A DNA stretch of 64,000 nt from Streptomyces sp. NBS 14/10. Lineage in GTDB: Bacteria > Actinomycetota > Actinomycetes > Streptomycetales > Streptomycetaceae. The notes under the pieces were generated by a model, which made no database searches, had not been told where the DNA came from, and saw nothing but the letters and a program-made list of their open reading frames with translations. Each line of letters begins with the position of its first letter. Within the stretch, counting starts at the first letter, position 1. Below, one piece after another: positions 1-8,091 of the stretch. Location: assembly GCF_002224125.1 (NCBI RefSeq), contig NZ_NCSM01000007.1, positions 313,839 through 377,838 of the forward strand, in the 5' to 3' direction. The translations under genes and the position numbers were made by a program.

Positions 1-668
1 CGTCCATCCACCCGCTGCCCATCGTCGCCTTCGGCAACATGATGGCGATGTCGAAGAACAACGAGGACCCGCAGGGCGCCTCGCGTCCGTACGACACCGC
101 CCGCAACGGCTTTGTGATGGGCGAGGGCGCGGGCATCGTCGTCCTGGAGTCGGCCGACCACGCCGCCCGGCGCGGCGCGCGGGTCTACGCCGAGGCCGTC
201 GGCCAGGGCATCTCGGCCGACGCGCACCACATCACCCAGCCGGAGCCGTCCGGCAGCGGCATCGCCCACGCGCTGCAGAACCTGGTCCACGCCACCGAGC
301 TCAAGCCGGCCGAGATCGTGCATGTCAACGCGCACGCCACCTCGACCCCGCAGGGCGATGTCGCGGAGATCAAGGCGCTGCGCAAGGTCTTCGGCCACGA
401 CGTCGACCACATGGCGATCTCCGCCACCAAGTCGATGACCGGCCATCTGCTCGGTGGCGCGGGCGGCGTGGAGACCGTCGCCACGGTGCTGGCCCTGCAC
501 CACCGGCTGGCCCCGCCGACCATCAACCTGGACAGCCCCGACCCGGAGGCGGACGGGGACATCGTGCGCGGCGAGCCGCGCCCCCTGCCCGCGGGCACCA
601 TCTCGGCGCTGAACGACTCGTTCGGCTTCGGCGGCCACAACGTGGTGCTGGCCTTCCGTTCGGTCTGA
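1..668 (+). CDS. fabF: Beta-ketoacyl-ACP synthase II, C-terminal part
   Basis: This is the 3' part of a KAS II gene whose start lies left of the window; the frame runs from base 3 and ends in TGA at 666-668. KAS II condenses malonyl-ACP with a growing acyl-ACP in fatty acid elongation in the cytoplasm. Two of the three catalytic residues are visible: the His in HVNAHATSTPQGD and the His in KSMTGHLLGGAGG, followed by the GFGGHN C-terminal motif. The catalytic Cys would lie just upstream of the window. A 13-bp hairpin follows the stop. The gene resembles the housekeeping Streptomyces fabF, not a polyketide KS-alpha, and no polyketide genes are nearby, so a primary-metabolism role is most likely. 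Confidence 0.93.
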   Translation, partial: SIHPLPIVAFGNMMAMSKNNEDPQGASRPYDTARNGFVMGEGAGIVVLESADHAARRGARVYAEAVGQGISADAHHITQPEPSGSGIAHALQNLVHATELKPAEIVHVNAHATSTPQGDVAEIKALRKVFGHDVDHMAISATKSMTGHLLGGAGGVETVATVLALHHRLAPPTINLDSPDPEADGDIVRGEPRPLPAGTISALNDSFGFGGHNVVLAFRSV

Positions 669-683
669 GCCCTCTGCGTCACC

Positions 684-727
684 AAGGCCCGTACGGCCGC
701 TCAGCGATGAGTGTCCGTACGGGCCTT
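684..727. terminator. Bidirectional hairpin between fabF and the dehydrogenase
   Basis: Perfect 13-bp inverted repeat, AAGGCCCGTACGG at 684-696 and its complement at 715-727, with an 18-nt loop. It lies between two convergent genes and is a likely terminator for fabF and, from the other side, for the dehydrogenase. Confidence 0.7.
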
Positions 728-744
728 GCGCGTGCTGTGCGGGC

Positions 745-1656
745 TCAGCCTTCGTCGAAGCTGGCGAAGTACGAGGCCACCATGTCCTCGTCGCCGTGGC
801 CCTGTTCGGTGGCCCGCCGGAACCGCTCCGCGCCCGCGGCCGCCACGTCGAGCCGCACCCCCGCGCGCTCGCCCGCCTCGACGATCAGCCGGGCGTCCTT
901 CTCGGCGGTCCTGGTGGCGAAGCTGGCCTCCAGACGGCCGCTGAGCAGGAGTTCCGCCTTGGCCTTCAGATAGCCCATGTCCAGCGGCCCGCCCGCGACG
1001 GCGTCCAGGAAGGCGCGCGGGTCCACGCCGAGCCCCTTGGCAAGGGCCAGCGCCTCGGCGGTGCCGTTGGTCACGGTGAGCACCCAGCTGTTGGCCACCA
1101 GCTTGAGCCGGCTGGCCGCGCCCTCCTCGCCGCGTTCGCCCACCCACAGGGTCCGGCCGCCGACCCCGTCGAAGACGGGCGCAAGGACGATACGGGCCGG
1201 CTCCGGGCCGGCGGCCAGCACCAGCAGCTGTCCGCTCTCGGCGGGCTGCTTGGTGCCCAGGACGGGCGCGTCGACGAAGACCAGCCCGCTCTCCCGGGCG
1301 AACGCGGCGAGGGCGTCCAGCGCGCCGAGTCCGGCGGTGGTGGACTGGGCCCACACCATCCCGGGGCGCAGCGCGGGGGCGGCCTGCCGCATCGCCTCGA
1401 GGGCGGCGGGTCCGTCGTACAGCATCGTCAGCACGGCGTCGGCGCCGTCCACGGCCTCGGCGGGGGTGTCGGTGACCCGCACGCCGTGGGCGGCCAGCGG
1501 CTCGGCCTTGGCGCGGGTGCGGTTCCACGCGCGGACCTCGAGTCCGGCTCCGGCTCCGGCTCCGGCGAGGTTACGGGCCATCGGGAAGCCCATGATGCCG
1601 GTGCCGAGGACCGCGACGGATCGTGCGGGACGGGATGGGGGGAGGTTTTCGGTCAT
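745..1656 (-). CDS. NAD(P)-dependent beta-hydroxyacid dehydrogenase family protein
   Basis: A 303-aa member of the 3-hydroxyisobutyrate/6-phosphogluconate dehydrogenase superfamily, cytoplasmic. The N-terminal Rossmann fold carries GTGIMG at residues 18-23, and the conserved catalytic Lys sits in LKLVANSW in the helical domain. The substrate loop, usually DAPVSGG, reads DAPVLGT here, so the substrate cannot be assumed to be hydroxyisobutyrate. The length is normal for the family. It lies downstream of the DUF3145 gene on the same strand (57-nt gap), so the two could be co-transcribed. The exact substrate is unknown. Confidence 0.85.
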   Translation of the reverse strand: MTENLPPSRPARSVAVLGTGIMGFPMARNLAGAGAGAGLEVRAWNRTRAKAEPLAAHGVRVTDTPAEAVDGADAVLTMLYDGPAALEAMRQAAPALRPGMVWAQSTTAGLGALDALAAFARESGLVFVDAPVLGTKQPAESGQLLVLAAGPEPARIVLAPVFDGVGGRTLWVGERGEEGAASRLKLVANSWVLTVTNGTAEALALAKGLGVDPRAFLDAVAGGPLDMGYLKAKAELLLSGRLEASFATRTAEKDARLIVEAGERAGVRLDVAAAGAERFRRATEQGHGDEDMVASYFASFDEG

Positions 1657-1713
1657 ACCAGCACGCTAGATCTTGGAGCGGGCTCCAGGGCGAACCGGAC
1701 CCGGCTGCCGGGC

Positions 1714-2208
1714 TCAGACCACCTGGTGGAGCCAGCGGACGGGGGCGCCCTCTCCCGCGTAGCGGAAAGGTTCCAGCTCGTCGTCCCAGGGCTGGCCGAG
1801 CAGCTTGGCGACCTCGGCCTGCAGATCGCTCTCCCCGCGCGCCGCGCGCGCGAGCGCGGCCCGCAGCCGGTCCTCGGGGATCAGGATGTCGCCGTGCATT
1901 CCGGTGACGGCGTGGAAGATGCCGAGGTCGGGGGTGGAGCTGTAGCGCTCACCCTCGGCCGTGGCGCACGGCTCCGCGGTCACCTCGAAGCGCAGCAGAT
2001 GCCAGCCGCGGAGCGCGGAGGCCAGTTTGGAGGCGGTCCCGACCTCGCCCTGCCAGGAGAACTCGGCGCGCCAAGTGCCGGACGCGGCGGGCTGCTTGAT
2101 CCAGTCGAGGGTGACGCGCACGCCGAGTACGCCCGCGATGGCCCATTCGACGTGCGGGCACAGCGCGCGCGGAGCGGAGTGGATGTACAGAACTCCACGT
2201 GTCGTCAC
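1714..2208 (-). CDS. DUF3145 domain protein
   Basis: A 164-aa protein conserved next to fabF in Streptomyces; its function has not been established to my knowledge. The GTG start at 2208 is chosen over upstream in-frame starts because an AGGAG ribosome-binding sequence sits 6 nt before it and the product then begins VTTRGVLYIHSAP, where the family normally begins. The whole chain is one soluble alpha/beta domain with no signal peptide or membrane segment. The position beside fatty acid synthase genes hints at a link to that process, but this is only context. Confidence 0.85.
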   Translation of the reverse strand: MTTRGVLYIHSAPRALCPHVEWAIAGVLGVRVTLDWIKQPAASGTWRAEFSWQGEVGTASKLASALRGWHLLRFEVTAEPCATAEGERYSSTPDLGIFHAVTGMHGDILIPEDRLRAALARAARGESDLQAEVAKLLGQPWDDELEPFRYAGEGAPVRWLHQVV

Positions 2209-2536
2209 CTGGGCCTCCTGTGCGGTTCTCGAGGTACGCCTTCCCCAGCGGCCTCGTGTCCGTACCGGTGATGGCCGGGACAGCACTAGACATTCTGCCC
2301 TAATGATCACCCTCGCACCAGCCCCGAGGTTACCTGCAGTGAAATTTTTCGGGCAGAATTCTTCTGAAAACGGACACGATGTGACGCCAGGTAACTTGCC
2401 CGTACCGGAACGCTCCCGCTCCCGCCATGGGCGGAGCTCAACTGGCACGGGAAAAAGCTACCGCGCGGTGCAGCCGGAGGAGTGACGTACCGTCGGTCCT
2501 GGACAGAATCACCCAAGAGTCGGAGGGGGAACAGCC
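2209..2536. promoter_or_regulatory. Divergent promoter region with inverted repeats
   Basis: This 328-nt divergent intergenic stretch holds no gene. It contains an 8-bp inverted repeat, GTTACCTG at 2329-2336 and CAGGTAAC at 2388-2395, bracketing an AT-rich segment with a short CAGAATTCTTCTG palindrome. These could be regulator sites for the DUF3145 or the esterase gene. No clear -35/-10 pair was assigned. Confidence 0.3.
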
Positions 2537-3481
2537 ATGCGGGGCAGCACAGCACGCCGGCGCCGGACATTTCCGGGGGCACGGTTCGCGTCCACGACCA
2601 CCCGCACCACCGCCGCGCGCACCAGTGTGGCGCTGCTCACCACGGCCGCCGTGCTGGCGTCCGGCGGCTGCCTCGGCGGCACCGACGACGCCTCACACCC
2701 CGGCGGCTCCCGCGGCGGCAAGCGCCCCGCCGCCAAGCCCAGCGTCCTGTGGAACACCAAGCCCGACTCCATCGCCTCCCTCGGCGACTCCATCACCCGC
2801 GGCTTCGACGCCTGCTCCGTGCTGTCCGACTGCCCCGAGGTGTCCTGGTCCACCGGTACGGAGGTGAACAGCCTCGCCCGCCGGCTGCTGCCCACCACCT
2901 CCCGCTCCGCCACCCGCACCTGGAACTACGCCAAGACGGGCGCGGTGATGGCCGATCTGTCCGGTCAGCTCCAGTCGGCGGTCACCCGGAAGCCGCAGCT
3001 GGTGACCGTCCTGATCGGCGCCAATGACGCCTGCCGCTCCTCGGTCGACGACATGACCACGACGTCCGACTTCCGGGCCGACTTCAGCGCCGCGCTCAAG
3101 ACGCTGCGCCACGACCTGCCCAAGACGCAGGTGTACGTGGCCAGCGTGCCGGACCTGAAGCGGCTGTGGTCCGAGGGGCGCAAGAACGTGCTGGGGCGGC
3201 AGATCTGGAAGCTGGGCATCTGCCCGTCGATGCTCAAGGACGCCGACGCCACCGACCCGGCGGCGGAGGAGCGGCGCCGCCGGGTGGAGGACCGGGTGGA
3301 CGAGTACAACACGGTGCTGAAGTCCGTCTGCTCCCAGGACGTGCTGTGCCGGTACGACGACGCGGTGCACAACTACCAGTTCTCGACGGATGAGTTGAGC
3401 AAGTGGGACTGGTTCCACCCGAGCAAGGAGGGCCAGCAGCAGCTGGCGGCGATGGCCTACCGCCGCATCACCGCTCCATAG
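2537..3481 (+). CDS. Secreted SGNH/GDSL-type esterase
   Basis: A 314-aa extracytoplasmic hydrolase. The N-terminus has an Arg-rich stretch, then a hydrophobic segment (about residues 27-44) ending ASGGC, which could be a non-canonical lipobox or a plain signal peptide. Catalytic blocks of the SGNH family are visible: the nucleophile Ser in SLGDSITRG (block I), GAND in VLIGANDAC (block III), and the Asp/His pair in DWFHPS near the C-terminus (block V). Paired cysteines suggest disulfides outside the cell. The family hydrolyses esters of lipids, polysaccharides or small molecules; the substrate here is unknown. The gene stands alone, converging with the GH3 gene over a long hairpin. Confidence 0.85.
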   Translation: MRGSTARRRRTFPGARFASTTTRTTAARTSVALLTTAAVLASGGCLGGTDDASHPGGSRGGKRPAAKPSVLWNTKPDSIASLGDSITRGFDACSVLSDCPEVSWSTGTEVNSLARRLLPTTSRSATRTWNYAKTGAVMADLSGQLQSAVTRKPQLVTVLIGANDACRSSVDDMTTTSDFRADFSAALKTLRHDLPKTQVYVASVPDLKRLWSEGRKNVLGRQIWKLGICPSMLKDADATDPAAEERRRRVEDRVDEYNTVLKSVCSQDVLCRYDDAVHNYQFSTDELSKWDWFHPSKEGQQQLAAMAYRRITAP

Positions 3482-3492
3482 CCCCTGCGCAG

Positions 3493-3566
3493 GGATTTGC
3501 GGTGAGTATGGGAGAGCGACACGCCGTCGCGTCGGCGTGTCGCTGTCCCATACTCACCGCAAATCC
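3493..3566. terminator. Very long hairpin between esterase and GH3 genes
   Basis: Arms of 33 nt at 3493-3525 and 3534-3566 pair with a single mismatch around an 8-nt loop. It fills the 90-nt gap between two convergent stop codons, so it is most simply a bidirectional terminator. No T-tract follows. The arms are longer than any other terminator-like hairpin in the window. Confidence 0.7.
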
Positions 3567-3571
3567 TGGGC

Positions 3572-6073
3572 TCAGACCACCGCCACCGTGACGGACAGTC
3601 GGCGGTCGGCCAGGCTGCGGCCCGTCTGGGCGGCGTACGCGCCGGGGATCAGCCGCCAGGCGTGTGCGGACTCGTCCCAGACCTCCGCGGCCCGGCGCGG
3701 GAGCGTGATGGCCGCCCGCCCCCTGCCGCCCGGCTCGGCGGTCACGGAGGCGAACCCGGCGAGGCGGCGCACCGGGCGCTCCTCGCCGTCGCCCTCGGGC
3801 ACCTCGAGATAGACCTGGACCACCTCCCGGCCCGCCCGCGCCCCGGTGTTGCGGACCTCGACGGAGAGGGTGCCCAGGTCGTCGCCGCCCGGCTCCGCCG
3901 CCGGGGTGAACTCGGCCGACTCGTAAGCCCATTCGGTGTACCCGAGGCCGTGGCCGAACCAGTACGCGGGGGCCGGGGCGCCCTCCGGCCGCTGTGCCGC
4001 GCGCCGCTCCCAGGCGCGGTAGCCGATGAACACGCCCTCGTCGTAGCTCAGCCGGCCGTCCGTCGGCCGGACCTCGCTGACCGGCGCGTCGGCCAGCAGG
4101 GCCGGCCAGGTGGTGGGCAGCCGCCCGCCGGGCTCCTCGGCGCCGAGCAGGACGTCCGCGAGCGCGAGGCCCGTGTCCTGGCCCGGGAACCAGCTCAGCA
4201 GCACCGCGGCGACGTCCTCGCGCCATGGCATCTCCACCGGCGAGCCGGAGTTGACGACCACGACGGTGCGGGTGCCGGTCGCGGCCACCCGCCGTACCAG
4301 CTCGTCCTGACGGCCCGGCAGCCGCAGGTCGGAACGGTCGAAGCCCTCGCTCTCGACGCGCTCGGTGGTGGCGACCACCACCACGGCGACATCGGCCGCC
4401 GCCGCTGCCGCCACGGCCTCCTCGATCAGCTCGTCGGCGTCGCGCTCGGGGGCGCGGTGCATCAGGCTCAGGGACACGGCCTGCAGCGGCGCGACAGCCT
4501 CGTCGAGCCGGACGACCCCGCAGGTGAGGCTGATCCGTACGGGCCGACCCGCCGTCAGTTCGGCGGTCGCGCGCGGCTTGGGCACGCCGAAGAACGCCTC
4601 GAAGGGGTCGCGCGCGTCCTCCATGTCCTGCACCCCGTCGTACAGCACCTCGCCATCGACGGTCAGCCGGAACGCGCCCAGGCCCCGGGTGCCGAAGGTG
4701 TGGCGGCCGGATTCGCGCGGGGTGAGGGTGCCGGTGATCTCGACGGTGTGCAGCTCCTCGTACGTCACCCCGTCCGGGAAGTCGCCGATCCAGCGCACCT
4801 CCCCGTTCGGCAGCCGCGACTCCCCCAGCGTCCGCCCGTCCTCGGCGCGCACGACGGCCCGCAGCTCGAACCCCTGGGCGGCCGGGGCGAGTTCATCGGT
4901 GGGGTCGGCGCCGACGGCGTACGTCAGGACGCCCGGCGGCAGGGCGGCGCGCAGCCCCTCCAGCGGCGAGACGACGCGCTCGGGGAAGACCTGGGCGGAG
5001 CCGCCGCCGAGCACCCGGGCGTCGCGGGCCGCCGCGCCGAGCAGCGCGACGCCCGTCAGGCGGGCGGGGTCGAGCGGCAGGGCAGGGTGGCCGTCGGGGG
5101 TTGGCTCGTTGCGCAGCAGGACGAAGGAGCGCCGGGCGATCTCGCGGGCCAGCGCCGCGCCGTCCACGGCCTCCGGCCGGTCGGCGGCGGCCCCGGCCGG
5201 GGCTGCCCCGACCAGGCCCTCCAGGGCGCCGACGCGGGCAGCGAGAGTGAGCACCCGGCGCACCGCCTCGTCCACGTCGGCCTCGGGGACCTCCCCGGCC
5301 CGTACGGCGGCGGCCAGCGCCTCGCCGTAGACGGTGCGCGGCCCCGGCATGGCGACGTCGAGCCCGCCGAGCAGGTCCCGTACGGTGTCGCGGGCGGCCA
5401 GCCAGTCGGAGACGATGAAGCCGTCGAACCCCCACTCGCCGCGCAGCACCCCCTGCTGGAGTTCACGGTGCTCGGTCATCGTCGAGCCGTTGACGCCGTT
5501 GTAGGCGGCCATCACGCCCCAGGGGCGGGCGTTCTTGACGATGGCTTCGAAGGGGGCGAGGTACAGCTCGCGCAGCGCCCGCGCGCCGACCCGGTTGTCG
5601 ACGGTGAAGCGCTCGGTCTCTGCGTCGTTGGCGACGAAGTGCTTGACGGTCGTGCCGACCCCGCCCTCCTGGACGCCGGTGACGTATCCGGTGCCGATCT
5701 CCCCGGTGAGGTACGGGTCCTCGCTGTACGCCTCGAAGTGGCGGCCGCCCAGCGGTGAGCGGTGGAGGTTGACGGTCGGCGCCAGCAGTACGTGCACACC
5801 CTTGCGGCGCGCCTCCTGGGCGAGCAGATGGCCCGCCCGGCGGGCGAGTTCCGGGTCCCAGGTGGCGGCCAGGGCGGTGGGGCTGGGCAGGGCGATGGAC
5901 GGGTCGTCGGCGCTCCAGTGCACCCCGCGCACGCCGATCGGGCCGTCCGACATCACCAGTGAGCGCAGCCCGATCTCGGGGACGGCGGGCAGCGACCACA
6001 TGTCCTGGCCGGAGAGCAGCCGCGCCTTGGTGTCCAGATCGAGCTTGCCCAGCGCGTTCTCCACTGCCGTCAC
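3572..6073 (-). CDS. Glycoside hydrolase family 3, beta-glucosidase/xylosidase type with PA14 domain
   Basis: An 833-aa cytoplasmic exo-glycosidase releasing sugars from non-reducing ends of beta-linked oligosaccharides. The GTG at 6073 is chosen because AGGAGG lies 7 nt upstream; no signal peptide follows. The GH3 barrel is residues about 15-300 with the conserved KHFVAND (144-150) and the nucleophile Asp of SDW at residue 223. The second GH3 domain is interrupted by a PA14-like insert (about 390-530, with GRHTFGTRGLGAFRLTVDGE), and a fibronectin-III-like C-terminal domain closes the chain. This layout is typical of PA14-containing bacterial beta-glucosidases. A TetR gene is divergent and probably regulates it. 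Exact sugar specificity cannot be read from sequence. Confidence 0.9.
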   Translation of the reverse strand: MTAVENALGKLDLDTKARLLSGQDMWSLPAVPEIGLRSLVMSDGPIGVRGVHWSADDPSIALPSPTALAATWDPELARRAGHLLAQEARRKGVHVLLAPTVNLHRSPLGGRHFEAYSEDPYLTGEIGTGYVTGVQEGGVGTTVKHFVANDAETERFTVDNRVGARALRELYLAPFEAIVKNARPWGVMAAYNGVNGSTMTEHRELQQGVLRGEWGFDGFIVSDWLAARDTVRDLLGGLDVAMPGPRTVYGEALAAAVRAGEVPEADVDEAVRRVLTLAARVGALEGLVGAAPAGAAADRPEAVDGAALAREIARRSFVLLRNEPTPDGHPALPLDPARLTGVALLGAAARDARVLGGGSAQVFPERVVSPLEGLRAALPPGVLTYAVGADPTDELAPAAQGFELRAVVRAEDGRTLGESRLPNGEVRWIGDFPDGVTYEELHTVEITGTLTPRESGRHTFGTRGLGAFRLTVDGEVLYDGVQDMEDARDPFEAFFGVPKPRATAELTAGRPVRISLTCGVVRLDEAVAPLQAVSLSLMHRAPERDADELIEEAVAAAAAADVAVVVVATTERVESEGFDRSDLRLPGRQDELVRRVAATGTRTVVVVNSGSPVEMPWREDVAAVLLSWFPGQDTGLALADVLLGAEEPGGRLPTTWPALLADAPVSEVRPTDGRLSYDEGVFIGYRAWERRAAQRPEGAPAPAYWFGHGLGYTEWAYESAEFTPAAEPGGDDLGTLSVEVRNTGARAGREVVQVYLEVPEGDGEERPVRRLAGFASVTAEPGGRGRAAITLPRRAAEVWDESAHAWRLIPGAYAAQTGRSLADRRLSVTVAVV

Positions 6074-6134
6074 GGCGGAACCTCCTGATCGCTGCGGTCG
6101 GTCCAGGCCATGGTGGACCGGTCCGCCCGCGATG

Positions 6135-6148
6135 ACCTGTAGACAGGT
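6135..6148. promoter_or_regulatory. Candidate TetR operator
   Basis: Perfect 6-bp arms ACCTGT/ACAGGT around AG, located in the 142-nt divergent gap between the GH3 and TetR genes. The position suits an operator controlling both genes. A wider pair, AGGCAT and ATGCCT, flanks the AT-rich stretch to its right. Assignment to the neighbouring TetR protein is inference. Confidence 0.45.
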
Positions 6149-6215
6149 AGGCATAGTTGCCATTTCGTTATTCTGTTTGAATGCCTCAGGCGGCGAGCGG
6201 GAAGGCGGGACGGCG

Positions 6216-6845
6216 ATGGCCGAGCGGACACGGAAGGGAGGGGGCGGGGGCGGCGGCGCCAGACGCGGGGCGCGCGGCGAGGAGCGGCGCGCCGAGATCG
6301 TCCGCTGTGCGCTCGAAGTGATCGCCGAGCGCGGCTACCGGGGCGCCACCCTGGGCGCGGTCGCCGAGCGCGTCGGCCTGACCCAGCAGGGTCTGCTGCA
6401 CTACTTCCCCACCAAGGAGGCCCTGCTCGTCGCGGTGCTCGCCGAACGCGACCAGTGGGACACCGGCACCGCGCGGCGCGACGAGTCCACCGCCTGGCCG
6501 CTGGATCTGCTCGCCTCGCTGGTGGAGTACAACGCCATGCGGCCGGGGATCGTGCAGACCTTCTCCGCCCTGCTCGGCGAGAGCGTCACCGACGACCACC
6601 CGGCCCGCGAGTTCTTCACTCGGCGCTATGAGCGGGTGCGCGCAGATATGGCGGCCACCCTGCGTGGCGAGTTCGGCGACCGGCTGCCCGGGGGGCTGCG
6701 GCCCGAGGAGGCCGCGCCGCTGCTGGTCGCGGTGATGGACGGGCTTCAGTACCAGTGGCTGCACGACCCGGAGGCGGTGGACATGCCGGCCGTCTTCCGG
6801 TCCTTCCTCGCCCTGCTGGGGCAGCCGACACCGCCACGCGACTGA
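6216..6845 (+). CDS. TetR/AcrR family transcriptional regulator
   Basis: A 209-aa regulator. A Gly/Arg-rich leader of about 25 residues precedes the HTH domain (about residues 30-80), with the recognition region reading AERVGLTQQGLLHYFPTKEALL, the TetR signature. The C-terminal all-alpha region would bind an unknown ligand. The ATG at 6216 is the first start that gives an ordinary TetR length; the upstream frame extension lies in the GH3 promoter. It is divergent from the GH3 glycosidase, so control of that gene and of itself through the palindrome at 6135 is likely. Confidence 0.88.
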   Translation: MAERTRKGGGGGGGARRGARGEERRAEIVRCALEVIAERGYRGATLGAVAERVGLTQQGLLHYFPTKEALLVAVLAERDQWDTGTARRDESTAWPLDLLASLVEYNAMRPGIVQTFSALLGESVTDDHPAREFFTRRYERVRADMAATLRGEFGDRLPGGLRPEEAAPLLVAVMDGLQYQWLHDPEAVDMPAVFRSFLALLGQPTPPRD

Positions 6846-7202
6846 AAATCCTCACATATCGAGGCACGCGGGCGCGGAATTCCCCCAGCGTTGCTTTTTC
6901 ATACAGTCATATTCACTTCCAGCCGCATCGCGCGCGCTCTTCTCACCTCATCGTGCATTCCGTTCAATCGTTCCTGAGAGGCAGCCACCTCGCAGAGCTA
7001 CCGGCTGCGAACCAGGCCCGCGAGTCCCGATCTGCCGGCTAAGGGACCGCCATCCCCTCTCGGCCAGCGGCTTCCCATCCCCCGGCGCAGGCCCGCCGCC
7101 CGCACGGATCCGATACGGCCTTTCCGCAATCCATGGCAGCGAAGACCGCGATCACCATCCGCATCCGGGAGATCCGCCGCACACCTCAAAAGGAGCCTCC
7201 CC
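6846..7202. other. Intergenic region before the first TIG gene
   Basis: These 357 nt show no convincing gene. The left part is AT-richer than its surroundings (a run of T at about 6893 followed by catacagtcatattcac). The decamer ATTCCGTTCA at 6957-6966 also occurs at 11495-11504 upstream of the other three-repeat TIG gene. An AAGGAG ribosome-binding site lies just before 7203. Confidence 0.5.
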
Positions 7203-7940
7203 ATGCCAACACTCAATCCCACCCAAGGCCCAGCCGCAGGCGGGAACTCGGTCGTCATCACCGGAACCAACTTCACCGGCGCGACGAGCGTGAAATTCGG
7301 CACCAAATCCGCCACCTTCACCGTCAACTCCGCCACCCAGATCACCGCCACCGCCCCCTCAGGCAACGGCGTCGTGGGCGTGACGGTGACCACTCCCGGC
7401 GGCACCACCAGCCCCGTCAACTACTTCTACGTCCCCCAGCCGATCAAGACCTCCCTCAGCAACACCTCGGGACCGCTGGCCGGGGCGACCACCACCATCT
7501 CCGGCGCCAACCTGAGCACCGCGACATCGGTGACCTTCGGCGCCGTCGGCTCGGCCACCCCCACCGTCGTCAGCGACACCACGCTGAACGTCACGGCTCC
7601 GACCTCCGGCACCGCCCAGACCGTGCCGGTCACCGTCACCACCGGGGGTGGTTCGACCAACGGGCTGTTCTTCAGCTACGAGGCCGCGCCCACGACCACC
7701 AGCATCACCCCGGGAACCGGCCCGGAGACCGGCGGGACCGCCAGCACCATCGTCGGCACCGGCCTCAGCAACACGACCAGCGTGACCTACGGCGCCGCCT
7801 CGGCGGCCTTCGTGGTGAACAGCGACACCCAGCTCATCGCCTACGCCCCGCCCGGCACCGGGACGGTCACCGTCAATGTGACCACCCCCGGCGGCACCGA
7901 CTCCACACAGACCTTCGTCTACGCGCCCCCGCCCGGATGA
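7203..7940 (+). CDS. Three-repeat IPT/TIG protein without signal peptide
   Basis: A 245-aa protein built entirely of three IPT/TIG Ig-like domains (about residues 1-78, 79-160, 161-245), each opening with PT.GP..GG and closing with YFY, FSY or FVY. The chain enters the first beta-strand at residue 2 (MPTLNPTQGPAAGG), so there is no room for a Sec or Tat signal. The start is firm because AAGGAG lies 8 nt upstream. TIG domains normally occur in extracellular adhesins or in DNA-binding proteins; no binding or catalytic domain is attached here. It is Thr/Ser/Gly-rich and almost Cys-free. It is one of four related genes in 5 kb. Function unknown. Confidence 0.82.
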   Translation: MPTLNPTQGPAAGGNSVVITGTNFTGATSVKFGTKSATFTVNSATQITATAPSGNGVVGVTVTTPGGTTSPVNYFYVPQPIKTSLSNTSGPLAGATTTISGANLSTATSVTFGAVGSATPTVVSDTTLNVTAPTSGTAQTVPVTVTTGGGSTNGLFFSYEAAPTTTSITPGTGPETGGTASTIVGTGLSNTTSVTYGAASAAFVVNSDTQLIAYAPPGTGTVTVNVTTPGGTDSTQTFVYAPPPG

Positions 7941-7951
7941 TCGACCCCACA

Positions 7952-7985
7952 GGGGCGGGAGACGGCCACGGCCGTCTCCCGCCCC
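7952..7985. terminator. Strong hairpin after the first TIG gene
   Basis: Perfect 16-bp GC-rich arms (7952-7967 and 7970-7985) with a 2-nt spacer, 12 nt after the stop codon. A likely terminator, so the next TIG gene probably has its own promoter or depends on read-through. Confidence 0.75.
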
Positions 7986-8091
7986 TCGCCGCGCGCCGTA
8001 CCACCGTCGCCCGCCCCGCCCGCCCATGCGGCACCCCGCGGTCCTGACCGATATCCACGCCCCCGGAACCGGAGACGAGAAAGGCGCAGCT

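Noticed and set aside
1..668. Start of a polyketide cluster at the ketosynthase
   Set aside because: The fragment has the features of primary FabF, and no acyltransferase, ACP or tailoring genes follow.
3662..5758. A 698-aa plus-strand frame
   Set aside because: It is antisense to the GH3 gene, has no ribosome-binding site or family motif, and its composition mirrors the real gene.
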